A DNA stretch of 64,000 bases from Hyposmocoma kahamanoa. Its lineage: Eukaryota > Arthropoda > Insecta > Lepidoptera > Cosmopterigidae. The stretch is from the NCBI RefSeq assembly GCF_003589595.1, contig NW_020653719.1:398103-462102 (forward strand). The letters run 5' to 3'. A program made the translations under genes and the position numbers. The notes under the pieces were generated by a model. It had not been told where the DNA came from. It saw only the letters and a list, made by a program, of their open reading frames with translations, and ran no database searches. Shown in pieces: positions 10,686-21,649 of this stretch (positions are counted from its first letter, which is position 1; every line of letters begins with the position of its first letter).

Positions 10686-10875
10686 CGTGTCGAGTGGCTT
10701 GCACACCGGTTTTCATGGTGTCGCCATCTCTGAGATTCGATCTCCGGCAGGGTCAATGTAGGAAACTACCTTTTCTGTGCTGTCACGGGTCTGATGTCGT
10801 CGTTGTTTCTGATTTCCATAACACAAGTGCTTTAGTTATATACTACTTTGGGATCTGACCAACGTATGTGATGTT
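10686..10875 (+). mobile_element. tRNA-derived SINE, family S2
   Basis: The head contains GAGTGGCTTGCACACCGG (A-box region) and GAGATTCGATCTCC (B box), 30-40 bases apart as in tRNA genes. The body contains TTTCCATAACACAAGTG and CGTATGTGATGTTAT, shared with the copy at 35.1 kb. Two copies with the same head and body in different surroundings establish it as a repeat family. It sits immediately after the A-run of R1. Confidence 0.7.
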
Positions 10876-13017
10876 ATCTAATTCATAATTCATTTAATTG
10901 TGAAAAAACAGGTTGTAAATTACAATAGAATTTCTTTATTTGCCAGCATACTGTAATTATACAAGTCTTATGTAAAATCATGTAAATTGTATTAAAGCAG
11001 CTATGAACATATTAATGGAATTTAATGTATAGTATCTATAGTTTCAAATTAATGTATGTACAACAGAATTTGTAAATTTTAAGTATCCTTTAGTACTATA
11101 GAAACAATGTGTCAAAAGTCATTTGACCAATTGTAATTTTGAAAACATGCGCTTGTACCAATTTAATTTAATTGGGTACTGTATTGAAAATAATTATACA
11201 CACCTTGAAGTAGTTATTCTTATGTTCATAATTTTAAGTCTAGTTTGCCTTTGAATGACTTCACCGCGTGTTTTAAAATATTGAGGATGAGCATAGACAA
11301 ATACGTAGCAAAGGTAATATGCTTAAGGTTTTTGACAAGCGGTTCGCAGCCCGTAATCGAATCACGCATCGCAAGTCGCCCGAAAACACTTCTTCTCTGC
11401 ATAGAAGTCAACATGTACACGGTAAAAACAGATTACTTTGAAAAAGACAAAATTCTTTTTATGAAGACAAATTTTATTAAATCCAACAAAACGATCCTCT
11501 CCCTATAGACGCTAGAGAATAATTACATGATAATAGTAAAAAACGTCTCAAAAGTGTATTTTAGTTACAAGACAGAAATATTTAATCCAAGAGCAAATTA
11601 ATTTACTTCAAGTCACAAAGCCACTCTAGATTCAACAAAATATTTATTTGTTATTAGAAATGTCCGATTTTGACTTGAAAAAAAAAAGAATGAAAAATTG
11701 AGAGGTACTTAATTATTTGACTGAAGATTTATGTTTTCTAATATCAAAAAGGGTAAATTTACAGGGTTATGGACCCAACAGTATGTCTCATTGGCGTGAA
11801 AGCACACAGTTCAGTGCCAAACTTTAAAGTAGCAGAAATAGGACGGAATCTTCTGAAATACTTGAGGACCATTCAGTGCCGTATAAATGCTACAGCGGCA
11901 GAAAGCACTAACAATTCCAAATATATGAGATGACTTTATACTATTGAAGTTAAAAAAGATAGCGCGTTTCAGAGTACAACTAATGCCACCTAGCAGTGGC
12001 GTGATGGAACTAATTGCATGTTAAAGTTGTGCTCGTTACAAGTGTAGTTTGACTTCATGCTGTAACCAAATTTCTAAAATTATGATTACAAATAACACCC
12101 TAACAAACTAGAGATACTACGTATTGTTTCTTTGGATAAATGACTTTATGATTTTTATGATTACAAGGACAAGTAAAAGTAATCGTTACCGCGTGCGTCT
12201 TCGGCGACATGTCACGACAACATTGACTATGAAAACGGAACGAATGTTGCTTTATGAAAATACTCTAGAATTTAGAATATTAATCTGAATTGAAAACTAC
12301 TTCTTTTTTTGTTTAAGAATATATTTTCTTAAAATACACCCAAGAAATTTTGAATTAATTTAAGATTATTTTTAATTTGATGTAAGACGTAATGTCCAAT
12401 TAATTGATTAGAAATGAAATAAAATCTTGAAGTGAACGTATTTGTCTAAAAGTAATAATAAAGTTAATAGTAAAATTGTATTAGAAAAAGATAAGCAGTA
12501 TTTTTGTAATGACAATATTTTATTACTTTTAATAAATGTTTTTTAAGAATTAGCAAATATTTTGAGAAATTGCTCTTTCTTATTGTAGAAATCCTTTTTT
12601 TCTGTGTACAGGCAAGAGCACGTCAAGCTTGACACTTTTTACTTTGTACCGTTCTTATCGTCAGTGGCTTCAAAGTTCTGTACAAAATAAATATATGTAG
12701 TTTCACTATGCCAGCCAAACATTAGAGATAGCAACATATTAAAGGTATATTATATATTTACTTACACTTACGTGCATTACAGACTAGGTGTAACATATTT
12801 TTTAAATAATATCACGTGAGCCACAAGGATTTAATAACGCACACATTCATGGCCCCGCACTAGGGAAACCCTATATTGCGGGTGCCATGGATACACACAT
12901 AGAAAACCACAAAGCACACCCAAACTCTGATGTTATTGGTGGCCGCAAGTAATTGTGTGAAATGTGAGATTGTGTAAACGTCGAGCTGGAGTGGAGATCT
13001 TGGCTCTGAAGGTTGGT
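10876..13017. other. AT-rich spacer, nothing recognised
   Basis: More than 2 kb without element ends I can name. Overlapping ORFs on both strands at 11226-11508 carry no motif. A hairpin-like GC-rich spot lies at 12848-12892 (GGCCCCGCA ... TGCGGGTGCC). Confidence 0.35.
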
Positions 13018-13025
13018 GTAAGCAC

Positions 13026-13877
13026 CAGTGGCGAGGCGTCCATATAACTCGATTCCCACCGGCTTGCCTAAAATTTCCCGCGTACCTATTACCAGTTGCA
13101 CCGCGCATACCCCACCACTTAAAAAAACATTCATTCAAAATATTCAATTAAACGCATAATAATTTGTCCCGATGCATCTCAAACAATCAGCGCGAGGTAA
13201 GCCGGCGGAGTTCTATTTCATTCATTAAATCTACGCGCTCCCATCAAAATATACGCAGACATTCGCAAAAATCCGCTCAATAACATATAATAAAGAAATG
13301 GCGGCCGATAAGCCGCAATGATTCCAGTTATTGTCGAATAGAGTACACTTAAATTTAAACCTTATTCCTACACGTTACAGTTTAATTTGTTTTAATATCA
13401 GAATCGTTGCCAGACGTAAAACTTTCTTAAAATAATGTAACAAAATTATTATAATAGCAAATTAATTTAAAATATGGTTAATTTGTATTTTGCAAATCTT
13501 AACGATAAACACGTTTCTATATTTAATTGGGTGTTTCTTTCTAATAGGACTACGTAACGAATGTATGTAGAAGGTCATGGTAATTCGTACTCGTAGGTAA
13601 TTAAAATAGCAACACTTAGCATTGATGTGTTTGTTTACATACTTTCGTATCGCGACGGGCAGCTTAAAATATAAAATTACTTTAAAAGCTATGGTTATTT
13701 TATGTGTAGAATAAGGTATCCTGTGAAATAATGTGAACTAGTTATCTTGTGCCCTAATAAATGTTGTGTTTAAATGTCTCCAAGCGCCTTTTTAACGGGA
13801 AAAGAAATTTTTGTTAAAATAAATGTTTTTTGTTTTTTAAAAAAGGACCCTAGGAAAATTTTCATGCCTCGCCACTG
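13026..13877. mobile_element. hAT-like non-autonomous element
   Basis: The left end CAGTGGCGAGGC is matched by the right end GCCTCGCCACTG. CAGTGGCG is a typical hAT terminus. The flanking octamers (13018-13025 GTAAGCAC, 13878-13885 GTGAGAAA) agree at 5 of 8 positions, consistent with a decayed 8-bp target duplication. The 0.85-kb interior has no transposase ORF. The minus-strand ORFs at 12860-13147 cross the left end and are spurious. Confidence 0.65.
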
Positions 13878-13885
13878 GTGAGAAA

Positions 13886-14620
13886 AGGAAGGGGAGAGGG
13901 AACTAGCTATCGAAGTTGCAATTAAAATTTTTAACATATAGCGTCACTAGACAAACCAGAGTGGCCGTCAGCGTCTGGATGCGGGGAGTCTACTCCCGTT
14001 CGAAACAATTACTGTCAAAGAAGTAGTACTCGACAAAATCAAAAGCCAATGTCTAGTATGAAAGTTCATTGTCATCATGCGTTTCTTAATTTGGTAGAGT
14101 ATTACTTATTTGGCCAACTTGTTTGGATTGATTTTGACGAAAGGTAATCGCTAATAACGGCCGAAGCTTCCGGTAATTTATAGTTTTACGTAATAAGTGA
14201 CTTTTAAAGTTTAAGAGATTGAATTTTTTTGATATCAAATTGTTTTACATATTAGTCAAAATGTAGTACATGCATACATATACTTTACGGACTTTTTCCA
14301 TCTTGTAAGGCAACAACAATAGCCTTCCTTTTGTTTTTTAACCTTGAAAATGTTATGACTTTTGAAGTTATAACAGTCAATGTTTTTCAACAGGCAGCAC
14401 TCAAAGGTCAACATCGAGGAAACAAAGATAAAAACCTTTAATTCTTGAACAACATCAACCACAAAAATTCTTGTTTTATGACACTAGAGGTCGCCAAATA
14501 ACTTGCGTAGGCCTGGATTAAACTGAAACTAACTTTAATTCTTTTTGCTTTTATTGTTCTGTTGTTTCGTATGGTATAAGCTTATAATTAGCAATTGCAA
14601 TAAGTACAATATAATAAAAT
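13886..14620. other. AT-rich spacer, nothing recognised
   Basis: No motif supports the minus-strand ORF at 14256-14462. Confidence 0.4.
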
Positions 14621-14750
14621 TTGGGTGAAGGAAAACATCGTAATGAAACCTTCATGTCGTAGAAGGTTCACAACACTCGGAAAATGTACGAAGTCCCCAA
14701 CCCGCACTGGGCCCAGCAGTGGGACGTATAAAAGCGTTGATGATGTAAAA
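14621..14750 (+). mobile_element. SINE S1, 3' half only
   Basis: It contains GGTGAAGGAAAACATCGTAA and CCCCAACCCGCACTGGGC. It ends CAGCAGTGGGACGTATA followed by a short GATGATG tail, which is the normal S1 3' end. The tRNA-like head is absent, so this copy is 5'-truncated. Confidence 0.8.
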
Positions 14751-14948
14751 ATAATATTTAATTGAGGGCTCATTATATGCTACTAAAGGTGAATTTAATA
14801 CACATATTTAATTGCACTTGCACTAATATATATAAATAAAATACTTGTTAACCCCTCAGCTGCCAAAATATGATATGACACCCCAACAATTGCCAAAAAC
14901 AACAGAATACTTCGCAGATCCACCCGAATCTAAAATCACGATTAGCTA

Positions 14949-17402
14949 TTTTTATTTATTTATTTATTTATTTACACATTTTAGGAAAATTCACGGACAA
15001 ATAATACAATTATAGTAAACTTAAATATGAGTAATCCAATGCCATTTACGAATTTCCACCAACATGAAACAATATAAAGTGCTTAGCAAGCCAAAAAGAG
15101 ATTACAGGAGAATACAAAGAACGCAGTCAATAAATAAAAAAAATACTATTAATATACAATTAAACCTTAGAGGATTGTAAAAGAAAAACAGTCTAAGAAT
15201 TAAACGAACAAACCAGTGTATTCATCGCCAATCACGTGTGTGAAGTGATGTTTGGTCATTTCACGCCTCACTGTGCCTATGCTTGAACAAAACAAATCAA
15301 ACTCGCATTGTTATAAAGTCTCAAAGCACGCACCGTGTACGTATTTTGCCTATAATTAGTGCTCGCAAGCGGCACTTGCAGAGGTGGTCGGACAATCAAT
15401 CTTACCGTTGGCGATCCCCATCAGAAAACTAACGTCACTAATGTCTAGACGGATACGAAGCGGCAAAAAATGATACCTAGTACACCTATGCTCATAACCT
15501 GATGAAAATTGTTTAGTTTTGTAGTCCAGTTAACGTAAAAATCTCTGCTGAATTGCCTCCAACCGAGACTTATAGGTTTCATAGCATGGATTCCAGACCT
15601 GTGAAGCGTACTCAAGGTGACTCCGTACAAATGAGCAATAAAGAATCTTAATGCATTTGATATTATTGAACGTCGCCGATGTCCGAATAATGAATCCAAG
15701 TGCCTTTGATGCCTTACTTATTACACAGTCAATATGCTTGTCAAAAAGTAGTTTGTCGTCATGGAGTACACCCAAATCCCTCATTTCCCTGACTCTCAAT
15801 ATGTTGGTGCCATGTAATTTGTAACCAGTGCCTATAGTTGATGTTTTCTGCTTAAGTCTGCCTGAAGATCGTCAACATCTGTTTGCCCACGTCTGACTTT
15901 TAGCACCTTCATATCATCAGCAAAAAGCAGGATCTTCGAGTGAATAAAACAAGATCCAATGTCGTTGACGAAGATGATGAATAATAAAGGTCCAAGGATA
16001 GAACCCTGTGGTACACCAGACGGGACTGATGTCCACCTTGACATAAAGCCACGCAACACAACCGCCTGACTCCTATTAGCTACGTAAGAAGCAAACCAGC
16101 GCAATAAATCTCCATGGATGCCTGCTACCATCAACTTGTTCAGAAGCACATTGTGATCTATGCGGTCAAAACATTTAGTGTAGTCAGTGTAAACTGCATC
16201 ATCTTGTGCACGGCCCCCCATGCCTCTTGTTATGAATTTATTCGCGATGACTAAGTTAGAGACGGTGGACCTATTTCTTAAAAAGCCATGTTGGTGTTCA
16301 TTAAATGTACGATTCAACACCGCATAAACATCACTGAATACCAGCCTTTCCAATATTTTTGCAAAAAGACATAACTTGGAGATCGGACGATAATTTTAAA
16401 TATGTGATTAATCACCCTTCTTATATACAGGCGTAATAAATGCAGATTTCCATATTGATGGAACGATGCCTTCATTTAAAGATCTTTTGTAAAGCAAACA
16501 CAGCGGAACTACAAGGCTGTCAGCACACTTTACTATGAATACAGGAGGAATATGATCAGGACCACCAGATTTTGAGAGATCAAGGGATTTTAGCAGTTTA
16601 AGCACCGTAGATTGAACAATATCAACTGTACTGATAGAAATGGCACCATGAGTTACACTGATAGGCAGATTGTGTAACCTTAGATAAGGATCTTGCGCTG
16701 TAAAGGTAGAATGGAAAAACTCTGCGAACATATTATAAATAGCTTCATCTGAATCTGCGGTAGTGTTTTTATACTTCATTACACCAGGATAGGAATTAGA
16801 GCATTTCAAACTTTTCACATATGACCAAAATAGTTTAGGGTTGTCAACCATTGATTTCTGAATTTTATCCAAGTAATTATCATAACATTTTTGTTCAAAT
16901 TCAATAGCTCTTCTACGCAGTACTGTGAACGAGTGATAATCCGAGATATTACCATATACTTTATATTTACGGTGCAATTTATATTTTTCTTTTAGAATTT
17001 TTATTAAGGCCGAATTAAACCAAGGAGGATGAGACCCAGTTTTAATTAATTTAGTAGGTACATACATGTCTCGACACTCATACAGTTTACAGTAAAAGAG
17101 ATTGACTGCTTCTTCTAAAGAATGTGCGTTCAAGTATGAGTCCCATTTTACGTTATTGAGAGTAGATGAAATTGATTGGTAATCACCAAGATTATATAAA
17201 AATTTCACTTGTGGTTGTTGTATAATAGTGTGAATTTCAATAAACTCTGCAACAATATTTAGTGACTTATGGTGACTGTCTTCTTGAACTAAAGGATCGG
17301 GGCATGAATTAATACTTAATGGGCTATTTGAGAAAACTAGGTCAAGTATACGCTTATTAAGGTTATACTCACCATTATATTGTGAAAAATTACATTTTGT
17401 TG
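14949..17402 (-). mobile_element. Non-LTR retrotransposon (Jockey/CR1-like), 5'-truncated, dead
   Basis: Minus-strand element. It begins inside the endonuclease near 17402, carries the whole reverse transcriptase, and ends with (TAAA)n at 14950-14972. Two in-frame stops, a frameshift and a further stop break the protein. Such elements insert by target-primed reverse transcription, and 5' truncation is expected. The clade is uncertain: PQGSILGPLLF and LLFADD occur across Jockey, CR1 and R1. Confidence 0.85.
15355..17402 (-). pseudogene. Broken ORF2: endonuclease C-end plus reverse transcriptase
   Basis: From 17402 the frame reads RILDLVFSN, then DSHHKSL, the last motifs of the APE-type endonuclease. 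The same frame continues to VYKKGD (16408-16420), then two stops within five codons, then NYRPISKL and AKILERL. The RT core follows: DDAVYTDYTKCFDRIDHN, SGVPQGSILGPLLF and the catalytic LLFADD near 15914-15930. The frame shifts near 15830. It continues as LGVLHDDKLLFDKHID and LEYASQVWNPCY, meets a stop at about 15527, and ends in YHFLPLRIRLDISDVSFL. The catalytic residues survive, but the lesions prevent a full protein. Confidence 0.85.
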
Positions 17403-17431
17403 ATATGGGTGAGGAAAACTATATATTTTCT

Positions 17432-17450
17432 TAATATATATATATAAGTT
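17432..17450. repeat. AT microsatellite
   Basis: A short (TA)n run just upstream of the truncated LINE 5' end. Confidence 0.7.
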
Positions 17451-17779
17451 AAGTGATATTTTCTGACGCTGGTTCGTAGTAATGGTACTGATTACTTAAG
17501 TTGTAATGGCTAGAACTTGTTTGTATCTTGCCCATTTTATAGTTTATACGTTTTATAGATATAAGTTTAACCACGCTTGAGATATATTATGATATTTAAT
17601 ATAATTATAAAGTTCTTGAGTTATCGGATTTCCTGGAAGCTATTTTTATATTACTTACGAAACATACTTTTGATAACGGTAAAAAACAACAAGTTTAATT
17701 TAATTCCAAATGTTTTAATATATAATGGACCTGGGAATTGGGCAAAATAATGGAGAAAGGACAAAGTCACAAATTCAAT

Positions 17780-18042
17780 TAAGAAACAAAGTATACGCTT
17801 ATATAATAAGATTCCGTTTGATATTCAAAATTTGCCATTTACGAGGTTAAAAACTACAGTAAAACAAAAACTTTATACTAAAGGTTATCATACAAGTTCT
17901 GCTAAGTTGGACGGCAATAATATTTAAGGTTATTTCGATTATAATATTTGAAATAAATATAATAAATGATAAATGTGTGCAAAATCTATTTACTTCTGGA
18001 GTTTCTCACACATTCTTTTCAGGGGAAATAGCCTTATGAATA
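17780..18042 (+). mobile_element. Jockey-type LINE, last codons and 3' UTR
   Basis: An open stretch reads LYNKIPFDIQNLPFTRLK and continues KQKLYTKGYHTSS to a stop near 17926, the usual last residues of Jockey ORF2 (LPxxxFKxxVKxxLxxKGYY). The 3' UTR follows, with GAGTTTCTCACACATTCTTT. R1 copy 5 begins at once after it. Confidence 0.7.
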
Positions 18043-18323
18043 CTTTTTTTATTATACCAAGTGACAGAATGAACAAGCCGTGAGCTTGATGGTAAGCGAT
18101 ACGCCTGTCCATACCAGTTGCAATGAGAGTCAATTAAATCGCAAAGGTCTGTGGCGCTGCCACTGCCCCATCACGCTGAGACACAAGTTGACAAGTCCCA
18201 TGTGTCTGTAATTTCGCCAGCACCCTTACCTTTCAAAACCAGAACGTAGTAATGAAAATAAGTAAGGCAGAAATAGATAAAGCGGCAGTACTTCAGTGGA
18301 AGAACTCATACTCGAGCTACTGA
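18043..18323 (-). repeat. R1 repeat (copy 5)
   Basis: It starts with the T-run and ACCAAGTGACAG and keeps most blocks to AGCTACTG, with a small internal deletion in the GCAGTAATG region. It abuts the Jockey 3' UTR. Confidence 0.85.
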
Positions 18324-18723
18324 ATCTCACATCTTCGCCTATACATAAGTACGAGTATACAATATGTTGTACGTCCGATACATGCTCACGCTTAGGTTGG
18401 AATCAGCGACATTAGGTTAACCTCATATCGAAATATTTTTCAACGAAATTCCGCCATCTGCAAAAGACCCAAGAGTGTGTAATAATGTAAATTTAATAGC
18501 GACCCTGTTTAGGCATGCCAACTGGCTTGCTGATTGATGTTTAATCACTTTTTCATATGACCGTGAGTATTATTATACATTTGTTACATAGAAAGTTTAA
18601 TTTCATCAAACCCAAAGCGATGCCACACGGGGGTTGCTTGTGCATTGCGTCGTCGCAACGCTATGATTTCAACGCCCCAAGTACCACAAGTGCAATGCAG
18701 TATCACAACGTAGCGCCAATAAC
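18324..18723. other. Spacer with a small GC-rich patch
   Basis: The patch 18617-18715 (GCCACACGGGGGTTGC, GCGTCGTCGCAACGC) resembles the GC-rich MITE interiors elsewhere, but no terminal inverted repeat is clear. Confidence 0.35.
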
Positions 18724-18963
18724 TTTTTTTATAATATCAAGTGATGGTATGAACAAGCTGTGCGCTTGATGGTAAGCTACAGGCCTGTTCATAACAGTTG
18801 CAGTGCCACTCAGAGCTATAAATCGCAAAGATATGAGGGGCAGTGCCACTGCCTCCGTCACCCTGAGACGTAAGTTGACAAGTCCAATGTACTTGTAATT
18901 TCACCAGTACCCCTATCTATCCTTCAAAACCGGAACACAGTAATGCTGACATTACTGCTTGGA
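18724..18963 (-). repeat. R1 repeat, truncated (copy 6)
   Basis: It carries the A-run end, the CAGTGCCACTCAGAGC block and CGGAACACAGTAATGCTG, and stops at CTGCTTGG. The R1 5' quarter is missing. Confidence 0.85.
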
Positions 18964-19338
18964 TGCATTGAAAACTCTTATCGTATTATCAAACTGATGA
19001 TTGTGAAAATTATATTATACAATATATTAGAATAAGATAGGTGAATATTGCAATAGTCACTTCAAACTCGAACAGTTCAGAGCAGAGATATTAGAAAATA
19101 GTCTAATGTACAGAACAACACGTTTTAAGAAAACAAGAAACGCTCCGAGAAGTTTAACGTAGTCACCGTCGGAGCGTTGCTACACAATGCGTTGCGTCGT
19201 TGGGCGTAGCGACGCCTGAACGTTGTAAGACTTATGAGTTGAAACTTTGCTACATGGTGCATTGAAACGGGCCGGGTGGCTGCGGAACGCATACGCATCG
19301 GTCAAGTTAAACGAAGGGAAGGCGTGCTGCGGTTCGTA
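18964..19338. other. Spacer with GC-rich patch
   Basis: 19140-19290 is rich in GCGTTGC and GCGTCG and contains CTACATGGTGC, similar to the MITE end motif elsewhere. No paired ends found. Confidence 0.35.
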
Positions 19339-19650
19339 AGTAGAGCTCCTTTAGGTAGCAGTAGAGCTCCTCGTGATAGAGTTCATCCAGGGAAGTACTG
19401 CCTCCTTTCGTGTTTCTGCCACCAAGCAGTAATGTGAGCATTACTGCTTTCCAATTTTGAAGGGTAAGGGTGGTGGTAAAATTACAGGCACTTGGGACTT
19501 GTCAACTTATGTCTCAGGGTGACTAGCGCAGTGCCAGCGCCCCTCAAATCTTTGCGATTTAAAGCTCAGAGTGCACTGCAACTGTAAAGGATAGGCGTGT
19601 TACTTAATACCAAGCACACGACTTGTTCGTCCCGTCACTTGGTGTTATAG
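19339..19650 (+). repeat. R1 repeat (copy 7)
   Basis: Nearly complete, from AGTAGAGCTCC to CACTTGGTGTTATAG. The start motif is duplicated (AGTAGAGCTCC occurs twice within 30 bases), so the 5' end may be a tandem slip. The family's common frame is disrupted here. Confidence 0.85.
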
Positions 19651-20204
19651 TAGACAAAAAACTACTTTTTAGTTTGACTGCGCGTATTCAGAATAAAACG
19701 CACGTCGAATCACATAACACACAGTTATTATTAATGTATAAATTTCTTAATTTAGTCTATTATTTATTTTGTGAATATTTGTTTATTACTATAAATTTAC
19801 TTATTTATATTGGAACATCTCAGTCGACTTATTATCCGGAGTTGGGCGTTAATAGCTGCGACAGTCTTGTCGATAAGTATTAAGTAAGGCAAGTATTTTT
19901 TCGATGTAGTTATTATCGAAAAAATACTTACCATGCAAATCTTATTATTGTTCCAAATAAACATTTTATTTGTTATTTATACTCACCCCGACTCGAGTTC
20001 CGTATCGGAATGTTAGTCAATAAAGCAGCTGTTATTGAGAAATCGATAATGTAAGCTTAGTTTTCACTACTATAAAGTTAGCCCTTACAATAATTGTTGT
20101 AAGGTTTTTCAAGCAAACCTTGTCATAAACAACGCATTTGCATTTCGGTAACTTTCGAGACATTATCACTTAGATTCCACACAAATTTGATTCAAAGTGT
20201 ATTT
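19651..20204. other. AT-rich spacer, nothing recognised
   Basis: The ORF at 19623-19883 begins in R1 and has no motif. Confidence 0.4.
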
Positions 20205-20376
20205 ACTCCATAGCATTTAAGTTTATTTGAAAAGAGCAATCCTTAGAGTTTCTTGCTCGTTCCTTTCAGGGAAGTCAGCGTAGTGAACGAGCAGTAGCAT
20301 AAATGTGACGTTTTCATGTGTAAATTTATTTTACCTATGGAATAAATGATACTTTGACTTTGACTATGCTAGAGAC
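20205..20376 (+). mobile_element. Jockey-type LINE 3' UTR
   Basis: It contains GAAAAGAGCAATCCTTAGAG, TTTCTTGCTCGTTC and CAGGGAAGTCAG. It ends AATAAATGATACTTTGACTT with repeated TTTGAC, a common lepidopteran Jockey tail. Only the 3' end is present. The copy at 33.3 kb is very similar. Confidence 0.75.
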
Positions 20377-20394
20377 GGCAGAATATGTACCATT

Positions 20395-20440
20395 TCCATT
20401 TTATCCGATGTTCAGCTTTCCATTTTATCCGATGTTCGGG
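20395..20440 (+). repeat. Tandem duplication, two 22-bp units
   Basis: TTTCCATTTTATCCGATGTT occurs twice in succession, just before a perfect palindrome. Confidence 0.8.
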
Positions 20441-20466
20441 TTTCAACTGGCTTAAGCCAGTTGAAA
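20441..20466. repeat. Perfect 26-bp palindrome
   Basis: TTTCAACTGGCTT is followed immediately by its exact complement, with no loop and CTTAAG at the centre. Function unknown. Confidence 0.9.
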
Positions 20467-20629
20467 TAGGAAAAGCATGAAGGACAGTTCTTTACTCGCT
20501 CCAATGACGAGGTGATCTACAACGACGTCTTTTTCCCTTGACCTTGTCCACCACAAGCAACCCATTGACATCGTCATATTGCCGACAGGCAATGTGACCA
20601 AAGTAACTGAGATGCTTTGGTAGCATCTA

Positions 20630-20832
20630 AGTTGTTCTCGTAGCCACAGAACCACAAATGCAGTAGAAGTGCTTAGTGGGCATGTGTGGTACGTGTTCCA
20701 ACAGTAAGGAAAGTTCCACATACTTGAGCTCAGTTCTCTCTATTTCGCTTTGTATGCTGTGGTCATATCAATTATCTCGCACAAAATCTCGAAAATCGCG
20801 GGAAAATGCCTTATTTTGCTACTAAGGCGCGG
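20630..20832 (+). mobile_element. DNA-transposon 5' region with decayed THAP start
   Basis: This stretch matches 29575-29750: CAGTAGAAGTG, ACTTGAGCTCAGT, TTTCGCTTTGTATG, then AAAATGCCTTATT. At 29.7 kb the ATG opens MPYCAVLECK, the beginning of a THAP zinc finger. Here the first Cys codon is lost (MPYFATKAR then stop). It is a relic of a THAP-bearing transposon (P-element-like, Kolobok or ISL2EU type; not resolved). Confidence 0.5.
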
Positions 20833-20902
20833 TAATGATGTGATAAATATCATCGTCAAACTGAGTAGATTTGTTATTTAGTGAGGTTAGGGTACACGGT
20901 TG

Positions 20903-21035
20903 ACTGTGACCATGGGACCTGTAAAGGGCCCGAAACGTCGGTTTGTTTGAAAAAACAAATATACGCGATTTAAATCCGGAAAAATAGTTTCATTTCCTAT
21001 GTGTAACAATCGCGAAAACCTAAGAACTCGATAGG
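20903..21035 (+). repeat. Fold-back repeat F1, right arm
   Basis: ACCATGGGACCTGTAAAGGG, CCCGAAACGTCGGTTTGTTT, AAACAAATATACGCGATTTA, then the outer end AACAATCGCGAAAACCTAAG. In the 37.5-kb copy this arm is paired with its inverse. Here only one arm remains. Confidence 0.75.
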
Positions 21036-21478
21036 TTAGGGTAATTCAAATTTGGCATAAAGCTATAGACTATTCAAAACATTCTGAATAATCCACCAAT
21101 ACTCAATTACGACTACATATTTGAGGGCGCACAAATATAACTAGAGTACGGTTCATGAAATATTTCATATTGATCTCGGTTTGTAAATCAATTCACTTTG
21201 AGCCTTTCAAAGGGCCGTTATTTCGTCGATTACTTGCAGTAAACGAGTGATAGCTTTTCAGAACACACGTTTTGCCGATATATTTTTCAATATTTGTTTC
21301 TGGTATGTCCAAAATTGTGAACATATCGGTAAAATTTTTTCACAACATTTGTATCAGAGAATGACTTAAATAGCCAAAATGCAATGAGTAGAGGTGACAA
21401 GCATTTGGCAAGACTAAGTATATTATATTCTATATCGAATTTGACTTTAATATTCTTATTCGGTATGCTATATGCATA
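21036..21478. other. Spacer before mariner
   Basis: No motif recognised. The minus-strand ORF at 21287-21553 crosses into the mariner TIR and is spurious. Confidence 0.4.
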
Positions 21479-21649
21479 GGACGCACTATACGTTTCCGGA
21501 ACTGGCCACTTACTAAAGACAATATTTAGAAAGTAATTATAACATCTGAACATGGAACTCTTTGGCTGTAGAATACAGTTTGTTTCATCTGACTGTCACT
21601 TGTTTTTACATTATGGCGTCATTTTAGAAATTAGTTGTCTACATCACCA

